Assembly (NCBI GenBank): GCA_910585395.1
Contig: CAJUCK010000001.1
Coordinates: 107,703 to 142,995, forward strand
DNA from: an uncultured Lachnospiraceae bacterium
Lineage (GTDB): Bacteria > Bacillota > Clostridia > Lachnospirales > Lachnospiraceae
Length of the DNA: 35,293 nucleotides
Direction: 5' to 3'
In this document: in pieces, positions 1 to 7,297 of the stretch
Numbering within the stretch: the first letter of the stretch is position 1
How the letters are laid out: each line of letters starts with the position of its first letter
Notes under the pieces: model-generated
Told to the model about the DNA's origin: nothing
Database searches by the model: none
The model's input: only the letters and a program-made list of their open reading frames with translations
Made by a program: the position numbers and the translations under genes

Positions 1-507
1 ACACTTTCCACTGTTATGAATCTTATGACCAGCAGCATGGCTCAGGGATTTACATTAAGTGATGGCAAGAAATACAGCCTGGCAAGCTTTGGAATTAAGA
101 CCCAGGGATATCTTGCGGCAGCCGAGAATGAAGGCTATATGTTCCATATTGATGGAGACAGCGAAGATGAGATTTCAGCTGGGTACAATGGAGGAAATAA
201 TTCTCTGATGAAGGCGATCCAGGATAATCCAGATATGGTACAGGAATTCTTCCAAAAAATGAGTGATAATCTGTATGAAAAGCTGGATAAGAAGATGCAG
301 AGTACCACAATGAACAGTAAGTTCAGCATCTATCATGATAAGAAGATGAAAAGAGATTATGATGATTATACGAAGACTATCAAGAAATGGGAAGAGAAAG
401 TTTCAGCCATGGAGGACAAATATTATAAGAAATTTGCAGCCATGGAAAAAGCCCTTTCCTCTCTCCAAAGCAGTACCAGCGCATTAAGCGGCTTATTAGG
501 TTCTTGA
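1..507 (+). CDS. fliD: Flagellar hook-associated protein 2 (filament cap), C-terminal part
   Basis: The reading frame is already open at base 1 and runs 168 codons to TGA, so only the C-terminal part of the protein is present. FliD forms the pentameric cap at the tip of the growing filament and assists flagellin insertion. What is seen is the typical FliD C-terminus: a YSLASFGIKTQGYL stretch, an HIDGD turn, then a KLMKAI-like helix with DNPDMVQEFF, followed by a long Lys/Glu-rich coiled-coil segment (KKWEEKVSAMEDKYYKKF) and a Ser/Leu-rich tail ending SGLLGS, which packs into the D0 core. The gene is followed 68 nt later by fliS, the usual order in Gram-positive motility loci. Assignment is strong; the N-terminal domains lie outside the window. 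Confidence 0.92.
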   Translation, partial: TLSTVMNLMTSSMAQGFTLSDGKKYSLASFGIKTQGYLAAAENEGYMFHIDGDSEDEISAGYNGGNNSLMKAIQDNPDMVQEFFQKMSDNLYEKLDKKMQSTTMNSKFSIYHDKKMKRDYDDYTKTIKKWEEKVSAMEDKYYKKFAAMEKALSSLQSSTSALSGLLGS

Positions 508-520
508 TAGGCATCAACAG

Positions 521-543
521 CTGTCCAGGTGATGCCTGGACAG
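521..543 (+). other. Stem-loop between fliD and fliS
   Basis: A perfect 9-bp inverted repeat (CTGTCCAGG / CCTGGACAG, 5-nt loop) sits just after the fliD stop. It lacks a T-tract, so it is more likely an mRNA-stability or processing hairpin, or a weak terminator, than a strong terminator. The fliS ribosome binding site (AAGGAGG) lies 3' of it. Confidence 0.5.
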
Positions 544-575
544 TTGTATAATTTATTTCAAGGAGGAAATAAACC

Positions 576-947
576 ATGATTGCAAACCAGGGTTATGCAG
601 CTTACAACAAAAATAAAATTATGACAGCATCTCCGGGAGAACTGACACTGATGTTGTATGAAGGTGCAATTAAATTCTGTAATGTTGCCATCGTTGCAGT
701 AGAACAGGGCAACGTACAGAAAGCACATGAAAATATTGTCAAGGTTGAGAACATCATTGAAGAATTCCGGGCGACCCTGAATCATAAATATCCAGTGTCT
801 GAGGATTTTGACAATGTCTATAAGTATATTTATGACAGGCTTGTGGAGGCAAATGTCAAGAAAGATAAAAAGATATTGGAAGAGGTGTTAAAACATCTGC
901 GTACTATGCGTGATACCTGGAAAGAGGTCATGCAGAAAGCGAGATAG
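576..947 (+). CDS. fliS: Flagellin export chaperone FliS
   Basis: A 123-residue protein, the normal FliS length. FliS binds the C-terminal helix of unassembled flagellin in the cytoplasm, preventing polymerisation and passing it to the FlhA export gate. The N-terminus (Ala-Tyr pair followed by NKIMTASPGELTLMLYEGA, residues about 8-31) is the family signature, and the remainder is the expected four-helix bundle with a basic C-terminus. The start is fixed by AAGGAGG with a normal spacer. It follows fliD and is closed by an intrinsic terminator directly downstream, so fliD-fliS is probably one transcript. Nothing unusual was seen in the gene itself. Confidence 0.95.
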   Translation: MIANQGYAAYNKNKIMTASPGELTLMLYEGAIKFCNVAIVAVEQGNVQKAHENIVKVENIIEEFRATLNHKYPVSEDFDNVYKYIYDRLVEANVKKDKKILEEVLKHLRTMRDTWKEVMQKAR

Positions 948-960
948 GAGTGATGACAGG

Positions 961-1000
961 AGGACTATTGCAATACTGCATTGCAGTAGTCTTCTTTTTT
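961..1000 (+). terminator. Intrinsic terminator after fliS
   Basis: A 12-bp stem (GACTATTGCAAT with ATTGCAGTAGTC, one G-U pair, 5-nt loop) is followed by CTTCTTTTTT. This is a classical Rho-independent terminator for the fliD-fliS transcript. The next open frame starts only 15 nt downstream, so that gene must rely on readthrough. Confidence 0.9.
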
Positions 1001-1014
1001 CATAGGAGGACAAC

Positions 1015-1494
1015 ATGCAGGACAGAGAGTATATTACCATCTTGATTCAGAGCCTTGAGAAGAAGAAAGCCGTTCTGGATTAGATCATAGAGAAAAATAA
1101 GGAACAAGGAGTTTTATTCACAGATGAGACGTCAGATCCTGACAGGCTGGATGAGAATATAGAGGAAAAAGGAACTTTGATAGAGCAGCTAAATCAGCTA
1201 GATGAAGGATTTCAGCAGATATATGACAGAATTAAACCGATTCTCCAGCAACAGAAAGAAGTATACAAGGAAGAAATCCGCACCATGAAACAGTTGATTA
1301 CAGAGATTACAGACAGAAGTACGACAGTTCAGACCCAGGAGGTAAGAAACCGTGATCTGGCTGTCAAACGCTTTTCGGCGGTAAAAGGAAATATTCGTCA
1401 GGCACGTGCCAGCAACCAGGCGGCAAGCCAGTATTATAAGAGCATGTCCAGGCTCAATGTGGTGGATTCTCAATTTATGGACAAGAAAAAATAA
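1015..1494 (+). pseudogene. FlgN/FliT-like flagellar chaperone, interrupted by an in-frame TAG
   Basis: An ATG at 1015 with AGGAGG just upstream opens a frame that reads MQDREYITILIQSLEKKKAV and on through LD before a TAG at 1081-1083. The same frame then continues without interruption to 1494. The conceptual protein of about 159 residues is all-helical, Lys/Glu/Gln-rich and ends in QYYKSM..LN, the general build of small FlgN/FliT-type export chaperones that Clostridia encode between fliS and flagellin. The TAG falls where a Glu or Gln codon would fit one substitution away. A truncated product could restart at the TTG at 1177, which has a purine-rich GAGGAAAAAGGA upstream. It could be a true nonsense mutation, a sequencing error or a suppressed codon. 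The family assignment rests on context and composition, not on a diagnostic motif. Confidence 0.65.
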
Positions 1495-1529
1495 ATAAAT
1501 AAAAAATAAAAAAATTTCAAATCGGGTAT

Positions 1530-1555
1530 TAAGTATCGAAAAAAGTCTCCGATAT
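1530..1555 (+). promoter_or_regulatory. SigD (sigma-28)-type promoter of flagellin
   Basis: TAAG (1530-1533), a 15-nt spacer and CCGATAT (1549-1555) match the flagellar sigma-28 consensus TAAA-N15-GCCGATAA. It lies about 140 nt upstream of the flagellin start, so the mRNA has a long leader. Late-class flagellin genes are normally SigD-dependent. Confidence 0.75.
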
Positions 1556-1652
1556 ATGTTACAAGTAAATAAATTACATTACTTAAGATTTCAGTAATCG
1601 GACCGGAAGGAGCGTACGGCCAGAAGGAAAGATTACAATCCCAATTATTAAA

Positions 1653-1691
1653 TGCAGCATGGAAGCTGCAGTACATTCAAGGAGGAATATA
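1653..1691 (+). promoter_or_regulatory. CsrA-type translational control site in the flagellin leader
   Basis: TGCAGC (1653-1658) and GCTGCA (1665-1670) form a perfect 6-bp stem presenting a six-base loop ATGGAA, which contains the ANGGA core bound by CsrA. A second GGA-rich site is the Shine-Dalgarno itself (AAGGAGGAA, about 1679-1687). A hairpin-borne GGA upstream of a GGA in the ribosome binding site is the arrangement by which CsrA represses hag in Bacillus under the FliW/Hag switch. The sites are seen; CsrA control here is inferred, and csrA and fliW are not in the window. Confidence 0.6.
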
Positions 1692-1693
1692 TT

Positions 1694-2506
1694 ATGGTAG
1701 TACAGCACAATCTTACAGCGATGAACGCAAACAGACAGTTAGGTATCACAACAAGCGCACAGGCTAAGTCCACTGAGAAATTATCTTCTGGTTACAAAGT
1801 TAACCGTGCAGGCGATGACGCAGCAGGATTATCCATTTCTGAGAAAATGAGAAGCCAGATTCGTGGTTTGAATAAAGCTTCTTCTAACGCTCAGGACGGC
1901 GTTTCCTTAATCCAGGTTGCTGAGGGTGCTTTGAATGAAGTTCACTCTATCTTACAGAGAATGAACGAGCTGGCAACTCAGGCAGCTAACGATACTAATA
2001 CTACTGTTGACAGAAATGCTATCCAGAAAGAAATTGACCAGTTAGCATCTGAGATTACAAGAATCCAGTCTACTACACAGTTCAATACCATGAACCTGTT
2101 AGACGGAAGCTTTACAGGTAAAGGCCTTCAGGTTGGTGCTTTGGCAAACCAGAAGATTTCCATCAGCATCAGCAACATGAGCGCTTCTGCTATTTCTGTA
2201 AATAACTTGAGCGTAAGCTCCTTCGATTCTGCTGGTTCTGCTATGACAGCAATTCAGAAAGCTATCGATAGCGTATCTAAGCAGAGATCTTATCTCGGTG
2301 CATTACAGAACAGATTAGAGCATACCATCTCTAACTTGGATAATATTTCTGAGAATACTTCTGCTGCTGAGTCTCGTATCCGTGACGTTGATATGGCAGA
2401 AGAGATGGTTGAGTACAGCAAGAACAACATTCTTGCACAGGCTGGACAGTCTATGCTTGCACAGGCTAATCAGTCTACACAGGGCGTATTGTCCTTACTT
2501 GGCTAA
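1694..2506 (+). CDS. hag: Flagellin (compact, 270 residues)
   Basis: Flagellin is the filament subunit, exported by the flagellar type III system. The chosen start is the ATG at 1694, 6 nt after AAGGAGGAA; it yields the canonical MVVQHNLTAMNANRQLGIT. Residues 1-140 are the D0/D1 N-terminal half (KLSSGYKVNRAGDDAAGLSI, QRMNELATQAAND) and residues about 190-270 the C-terminal D1/D0 half (AAESRIRDVDMAEEMVEYSK, ending GVLSLLG). The usual outer D2/D3 region is reduced to a short spacer (about 141-188) that is very Ser-rich: 11 Ser between residues 156 and 182. Such surface-facing serines are typical O-glycosylation sites. Codon use is strongly biased, as in highly expressed genes. It has its own SigD-type promoter and terminator. 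Glycosylation is inferred from the neighbouring islands. Confidence 0.97.
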   Translation: MVVQHNLTAMNANRQLGITTSAQAKSTEKLSSGYKVNRAGDDAAGLSISEKMRSQIRGLNKASSNAQDGVSLIQVAEGALNEVHSILQRMNELATQAANDTNTTVDRNAIQKEIDQLASEITRIQSTTQFNTMNLLDGSFTGKGLQVGALANQKISISISNMSASAISVNNLSVSSFDSAGSAMTAIQKAIDSVSKQRSYLGALQNRLEHTISNLDNISENTSAAESRIRDVDMAEEMVEYSKNNILAQAGQSMLAQANQSTQGVLSLLG

Positions 2507-2526
2507 TCAGATTAGTGACTATCATA

Positions 2527-2559
2527 AAACAAGACCGAATTTTTCGGTCTTGTTTTTTT
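2527..2559 (+). terminator. Strong intrinsic terminator after flagellin
   Basis: A perfect 13-bp stem (AAACAAGACCGAA / TTCGGTCTTGTTT, 3-nt loop) runs into a T8 tract. The complementary strand has a weaker T-rich exit, so it may also stop the converging minus-strand glycosyltransferase transcript that ends at 2628. Confidence 0.93.
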
Positions 2560-2627
2560 AGGTTAATTTTAAAAAATTTGCTATGGGAAAAATATGTGTC
2601 AATCAAAAATTTTTAAAAGAGCTGTTC

Positions 2628-3791
2628 TTAAGTGATAGTATCTAACATATTTTTGAAACATTTCACAAAGTTATGATTTTCTTTTACTTTTTGATACCCG
2701 TTCTGGGCGATCTCTTTCCGTTCCTTCTCGTGAGACAGATAGTATTCAATTTTATCCAGTAAATCGTTACAGTCGTTGTAATATACAAAATCTTCATCAG
2801 GACTAAAATAATCCAGAAAATCAGCCTGAAAATTAGTGAGCAGAAATCCACCTGCCCCCATAATGTCCATGGCCCGCAAAGGGATACCGGATTGAATACT
2901 TTTTAAAGTGATGTTCAGGTTAATCTTGCTATTGGCAAAGACATGGGGCATTTCTGTGAAATAATCTGCGGTTCCCATATTTTGTACATGAGGAATCAAA
3001 AGCTCTCTATTCAATGTAAATAATTTTAGTCTGTCAGGAAATCGTTCACCAATAGCAGTCAGGAGGCGGGTGCGTTCCATAGAAGTAATTTTTCTCCCAA
3101 GATAGTAGTTTGCATAAATATATTCTAGTGTTTCTACTCCATATTTGTCATTGGAATATGGCGAAACTCTCAGTAGTTCCTGCAGTATGTCCTCTGTCAA
3201 AACTTCTTCCAGGAAATTGTAACCGTATATTTTTAGCTGAGCTTCCATGACAGCGTCAAGGTAACCTCTGGTATAATCGTTGACGTCAGCGAGACGGTCA
3301 TAGAAATTGTGTGCTTCATTATAGAGGGAACCTACAAAAGAAATATCACAGATACATCTTTGGTTAAAGTTCTTTTTTGCTGTTTTAGCAATAGCAGCGG
3401 CTTTGACAGGAAGAGGGGAATAATATATGGTTGAAATTCCTATATTTTTTAGCTTTAAATATTCTTGTTTATCAAAAAGAAATACGTGATTAGTAGGGTA
3501 AATCAAGGTATAGGAATACAGTGGAACATATGGACTGTCATATACCAAAGCTACATAAGGAATTTCATTTCTTTTGCATCCCTCAGCAACTGCAGGATAA
3601 TAATTAAAAGAAAAACAGAATATAAATTTCTTGTTTTTCATCATTTCATCAAATGCCTGATTAAACGCGGTGCTGATACGTTCCTGATAGTCTTTATGAG
3701 AAAACATAGTAACTTTATAGCCCATCTGTTTAAAAGCCGATACGGCATCTGTTTTGCCAAAACATGGCCAGTCTATAAATAAAATATTCAT
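2628..3791 (-). CDS. CgeB/DUF3880-like glycosyltransferase 1 (flagellin-adjacent)
   Basis: A 387-residue cytosolic GT-B-type protein of the CgeB-like group (DUF3880 N-terminal half, glycosyl-transferase group 1 C-terminal half). The first half carries a FCFSFNYYPAVAE strand-turn (about 58-70), IPYV..VYDSP (77-87) and CDISFVGSLY (148-157). The C-terminal half has RAMDIMGAGGFLLTNFQ (about 306-322), the donor-binding loop of the family, then the typical ending EYYLSHEKERKEIAQNGYQK. The ATG at 3791 is chosen over an upstream TTG because AGGAGG lies 8 nt before it. It is the last of three tandem paralogues and lies tail-to-tail with flagellin, so it is a good candidate flagellin O-glycan transferase. 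Donor sugar and acceptor cannot be read from the sequence. Confidence 0.85.
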   Translation of the reverse strand: MNILFIDWPCFGKTDAVSAFKQMGYKVTMFSHKDYQERISTAFNQAFDEMMKNKKFIFCFSFNYYPAVAEGCKRNEIPYVALVYDSPYVPLYSYTLIYPTNHVFLFDKQEYLKLKNIGISTIYYSPLPVKAAAIAKTAKKNFNQRCICDISFVGSLYNEAHNFYDRLADVNDYTRGYLDAVMEAQLKIYGYNFLEEVLTEDILQELLRVSPYSNDKYGVETLEYIYANYYLGRKITSMERTRLLTAIGERFPDRLKLFTLNRELLIPHVQNMGTADYFTEMPHVFANSKINLNITLKSIQSGIPLRAMDIMGAGGFLLTNFQADFLDYFSPDEDFVYYNDCNDLLDKIEYYLSHEKERKEIAQNGYQKVKENHNFVKCFKNMLDTIT

Positions 3792-3817
3792 TTCCAAATC
3801 CTCCTGTTGGTTTTGTC

Positions 3818-4993
3818 TTACAAAAATGCCAAATGAAGCATTTTTTCAAGCCGAATGGGGTAAGTGTGATATTTTTTTATTGTTTGAAAACCATTTTCTG
3901 CAATTTGTCGCCGTTCTGCTTCGTGCCGCAGAAAATAATCCGTTTTGTAAAGCAGGTCTTCCATATTTTCATAACATACAAGATCTTCTCCTAGAGCGAA
4001 CAATTCTGGAAGCTCCAACTGAAAATTTGTGAGAGCAAAGCCTTTGCAGCCTAAAATGTCAAAAATTCGAAGAGGAACACCGCTTCGGATAGACTTGGAG
4101 GTGAAATTAAGGTTAATTTTGCTGTTATGGAAAATAAGAGGCATTTCCTCCAGAGTCTTTGCCAGCCCACGATTGTTGACGCAGGGGAGGCATGAGGTGT
4201 CACTTGCTGTGTAGAGATCTACAGAGAAGTGATTTGAAAGCAGTTTTAGCGCTCTTAAACGTTCCATGGAAGAAATTTTACTTCCCATATAAAACTGCGC
4301 CATCGTTTTTTTGTCTGTCAGATAAGAAGCAGAAGGATAGCTAAAAAAATCTGGAAGATGTGCTTTGAACTCTTGTACAATTTCATCTGTTAGCAGATCT
4401 TCAATAATGAATCCGCCATAGATTCGTACTTGTGCTTCCATAAGCCCATTCAGATAACCAGAGAGGTATTCAGAGGGTTTTGACAACTTGTCGTAAGGGC
4501 ATTTCTCTGTGTAGAGAGAACCTACAAAAGAAATATCAGAAGAAAACTTATGAATCAATTTGTCAGAAGATGCCTGTATGGTCTTCTGCTTCTGCTCCAC
4601 ATTGACAGCGAGAGGAAGATGAAATATATGTTTTGGATTATAGGAATGAATTTCGTCATATTGTGCACGGTCAAAAAGGAAAATACGATTCCAGGGATGA
4701 GAGATGGAAGTGGCAAAAAGCTCCATTACTGGAGAATCTACCGTCCAGCACAAATAAGGAATTTGAAAAATATTGCATACTTCACTCAAAAAAGGATAGA
4801 AATTCATGCTGAATACGAAATCTACAGGCTGTTCAAATAATTTTTGGCTGACAATCTTGACTGCCTCCTGAGGGTCCAGGGTTTTGTTGGTAATTTCTTC
4901 TGTCATCTGGAGTATTGTGTGTCCCAGTTCCTGAAAACCGTTGATAATATCTGGTTCACAAATGCTTCCATAACGATAAAATAAAAGTTTCAT
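3818..4993 (-). CDS. CgeB/DUF3880-like glycosyltransferase 2
   Basis: A 391-residue paralogue of the two flanking genes. It shares the same landmarks in order: DFVFSMNFYPFLSEV, IPYLCWTVDSP, NRIFLFDRAQYDE, SDISFVGSLY, a KISSMERLRAL helix, then LRIFDILGCKGFALTNFQ and YFLRHEAERRQIAENGFQ. The start ATG has AGGAGG upstream and overlaps the stop of the preceding gene (ATGA), indicating translational coupling within a three-gene operon. Function is transfer of a sugar, most likely onto flagellin or onto the glycan begun by a neighbouring paralogue; specificity is unknown. The GC in its donor loop (ILGCKGF rather than IMGAGGF) differs from both siblings and may mark a different donor. Confidence 0.85.
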   Translation of the reverse strand: MKLLFYRYGSICEPDIINGFQELGHTILQMTEEITNKTLDPQEAVKIVSQKLFEQPVDFVFSMNFYPFLSEVCNIFQIPYLCWTVDSPVMELFATSISHPWNRIFLFDRAQYDEIHSYNPKHIFHLPLAVNVEQKQKTIQASSDKLIHKFSSDISFVGSLYTEKCPYDKLSKPSEYLSGYLNGLMEAQVRIYGGFIIEDLLTDEIVQEFKAHLPDFFSYPSASYLTDKKTMAQFYMGSKISSMERLRALKLLSNHFSVDLYTASDTSCLPCVNNRGLAKTLEEMPLIFHNSKINLNFTSKSIRSGVPLRIFDILGCKGFALTNFQLELPELFALGEDLVCYENMEDLLYKTDYFLRHEAERRQIAENGFQTIKKYHTYPIRLEKMLHLAFL

Positions 4994-6159
4994 ATCAGTT
5001 CCTCCTTTAGAACTTTAAGAATCTGTCCTAATTGATGCAGATAGGAAAAATTCTCTCTGATTTTTTGATATCCATTGATGGCAATTCGTAGCCGTTCTTT
5101 TTCGTGAGAGAGATAATATGCAGTTTTTTCTTTCAATTCATCCAAATCATGAAAAACTTCTATTTCTTTTCCAATAACGAAATAGTCGTCTATTTCTTTC
5201 TGATAATTACTAAGACAAAATCCACCAGAACCCATAATGTCAAGAATGCGCTGGGGAAGTCCCGTCTCAATGGAGGGTTGTGAAATATTCAAATTGATAC
5301 GGCTCAGATAGAAGACTTTGTTCATAGCGGAATAATAATTGACAGGTGGGTGGACTTGTACATTTGTCAAAAAACCAGTATCACTTGTTGTATATAAATC
5401 TACCTTAAAGTGCTCTGCAAGAGTATTTAAGACAGTGATTCGGTCCATTTCGACTAGTTTCTTAGAAAGAAAGGTAATTCCAAGAAATAAGTCGAGTTCC
5501 ATATAGCCATGATTTAAAACAGCATCTCCCAAAGTCTGGCTGATATGATCCGATGTTCTGGAGGAAACTCTTGGCCAGGGTTTTTGCCGGTGCCAGTTAC
5601 ATAAGTTTTCCAGGAGATAAAGTTTTAGTTCCATACTGACATCTGTTGGAAATTGATGGATAAATCTGTTATAGGAATTATCGACATAGAGATTTCCGAT
5701 AAAGGAAATGTCACAGCTAAAAGCTGACTCATCCTCGGCAGTGATGTTTAAGGCTCCTGTACGTGTGAGATTGACACCCAAGGGAAGGTAGTACAGGTGA
5801 GGAATGTCCAAAGATTTAATATGTTTATATTCTGACTGGTCAAAGACAAAGAGATAGTTGCAGGGATTTTTTGCCGCTGGATGAAACAAAGTAAATAATG
5901 GAGAATCATAGATCCATCCAACATAGGGCAGTCCTTTTTGCTGGCAAATATCGGAAATTTCCGGAACAAAGAGATAGGAAATAAGGCAGTCAAAATGATG
6001 TTCAGACAAGAAAGAATCTAATTTATCAAATTCCTCCGAAACAGGATAGACAGGATTAAATTCAGCAGCTTCATAAATTTTCACCTGTTCTCCCATCTCA
6101 GACAGCACCCATGGAAGGTCCAGGGTGGAGTTTGCAATACGAATAAATAAAAAATACAT
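4990..6159 (-). CDS. CgeB/DUF3880-like glycosyltransferase 3
   Basis: A 389-residue protein, the first gene of the three-gene minus-strand operon. Landmarks match the family: FDCLISYLFVPEISD, LPYVGWIYDSP, NYLFVFDQSEYKH, CDISFIGNLY, LVEMDRITVL and QRILDIMGSGGFCLSNYQ near the C-terminus, followed by YYLSHEKERLRIAINGYQ. An insertion around residues 190-215 (QKPWPRVSSRT) is not obvious in its siblings. The start has a GAGAGG-type ribosome binding site. It is divergently oriented from the lic-like operon, with an AT-rich promoter region between them. Predicted cytosolic glycosyltransferase of flagellin or another surface glycan; substrate unknown. Confidence 0.85.
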   Translation of the reverse strand: MYFLFIRIANSTLDLPWVLSEMGEQVKIYEAAEFNPVYPVSEEFDKLDSFLSEHHFDCLISYLFVPEISDICQQKGLPYVGWIYDSPLFTLFHPAAKNPCNYLFVFDQSEYKHIKSLDIPHLYYLPLGVNLTRTGALNITAEDESAFSCDISFIGNLYVDNSYNRFIHQFPTDVSMELKLYLLENLCNWHRQKPWPRVSSRTSDHISQTLGDAVLNHGYMELDLFLGITFLSKKLVEMDRITVLNTLAEHFKVDLYTTSDTGFLTNVQVHPPVNYYSAMNKVFYLSRINLNISQPSIETGLPQRILDIMGSGGFCLSNYQKEIDDYFVIGKEIEVFHDLDELKEKTAYYLSHEKERLRIAINGYQKIRENFSYLHQLGQILKVLKEELI

Positions 6160-6310
6160 GGCGTACCTCTCAAAAATAGTATATAATAGTACATAATTAT
6201 AAATTCATTTTATTATATCATGTTTTTCAGAAAAATGGTGAAAAGAAAAACAGAAGATGATATACAGAGAGAGGTTGTTTCTGAAAGAATCCAGAGAAGG
6301 AGAACAAAAT
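6160..6310. promoter_or_regulatory. Divergent AT-rich promoter region
   Basis: This gap separates the glycosyltransferase operon (minus) from the lic-like operon (plus). On the minus strand a TATAAT lies at 6212-6217, about 55 nt before the gene start, with only a weak -35. On the plus strand TATAAT (6182-6187) and TATTAT (6211-6216) are possible -10 elements, also without a convincing -35. No flagellar sigma-28 motif was seen. The region clearly must hold both promoters but exact sites are uncertain. Confidence 0.45.
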
Positions 6311-7297
6311 ATGTTGCAATTTGAAGAATCTTTTTTCAAAGAGGAAATCAGAGAGGGATTTTGTGTTAAATCCATGATGAAACGTGTCTGGGCAGCACAG
6401 ATGGAAGTTTTAAAGAGATTTGATGAGGTGTGCCGGAAGAATCACATCCGGTATTTTGTAGACTGGGGAACTCTTTTAGGCGCGGTTCGTCATAAAGGTT
6501 TTATTCCATGGGATGATGATATTGATATCATGATGATGCGTCAGGATTATGAGAAGTTCTGCAGGGTCGGCATGAGTCAAATGCCGGAAGGATATGACAT
6601 TGCCAATGTTCGTGAATATGATGATTATGAGAATGCTATCGTGCGAATTATAAACAATCGTATTATATCCTGCGAACCAGAACGCCTGCGGGAATATCAT
6701 GGCTGTCCGTATGTAGTGGGTATTGATATTGATATTATGGATTATAAATCTCGTGATTCTCAAGAGGATAAACTGCAGCTGGATCTGCTGAATATTGTCA
6801 TTCAGTCAGTTGGGGCTGTCAAGGGATATGAAGAGGGAAACTTTTCTTTGGAGGAATTGAAAGCTTTTTTAGCTCAGGTAGAGGGTTTATGCAACTATAA
6901 ATTTGATTATGACAAATCTCTTCAGCAGCAGCTGCGGGTACTGGGAGATTATATCTGCATGCTCTATACCGACGACGATGCCGATGAGGTTCAGGGACCT
7001 GTTTACCGAATTCATCATCGTCCCAATTATTATATGCCCAAAGAATGGTTCAGTGACACTATTTATATGCCCTTTGAGAATGTGATGGAAGTGCCGGTTC
7101 CAGTTGGATATGACCCTTTTTTAAAATTGAAATATGGAGATAATTACATGATACCTATGGGCAAAACTACGTCGCATGGATACCCTTTCTATTCGTACCA
7201 GGAAAAAATACTGGCAGAGTTTTTGAAGAAAAATCATATGTCAGGAGAGGCATTTGACATTGACTTAGAACAATATGAGGTTGACAAAGAAGGATGA
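6311..7297 (+). CDS. LicD-family phosphotransferase 1
   Basis: A 328-residue LicD-type nucleotidyltransferase-fold enzyme. LicD proteins move a phospho-alcohol (phosphocholine in pneumococcus) from a CDP carrier onto a glycan hydroxyl. The hallmark DWGTLLGAVRHKGFIPWDDD lies at residues 51-70 and continues IDI; the DDDIDI acidic cluster binds the metal. PYVVGIDIDIMDY follows in the middle. The start at 6311 is preferred over the ATG at 6257 because GAAGGAG lies at a proper distance and paralogy with the 10693 gene begins after it. It opens a plus-strand operon with the CDP-glycerol-transferase-like gene, which it overlaps by ATGA. The transferred group is unknown; choline kinase and choline transporter genes are not in the window. 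Confidence 0.9.
   Translation: MLQFEESFFKEEIREGFCVKSMMKRVWAAQMEVLKRFDEVCRKNHIRYFVDWGTLLGAVRHKGFIPWDDDIDIMMMRQDYEKFCRVGMSQMPEGYDIANVREYDDYENAIVRIINNRIISCEPERLREYHGCPYVVGIDIDIMDYKSRDSQEDKLQLDLLNIVIQSVGAVKGYEEGNFSLEELKAFLAQVEGLCNYKFDYDKSLQQQLRVLGDYICMLYTDDDADEVQGPVYRIHHRPNYYMPKEWFSDTIYMPFENVMEVPVPVGYDPFLKLKYGDNYMIPMGKTTSHGYPFYSYQEKILAEFLKKNHMSGEAFDIDLEQYEVDKEG

Noticed and set aside
521..543. Intrinsic terminator between fliD and fliS
   Set aside because: The stem is good but no T-tract follows, so it was listed only as a stem-loop.
1652..1693. In-frame ATG at 1652 that would extend flagellin by 14 residues
   Set aside because: It lies inside the CsrA-type hairpin, has no ribosome binding site, and the ATG at 1694 with AAGGAGGAA gives the canonical flagellin N-terminus.
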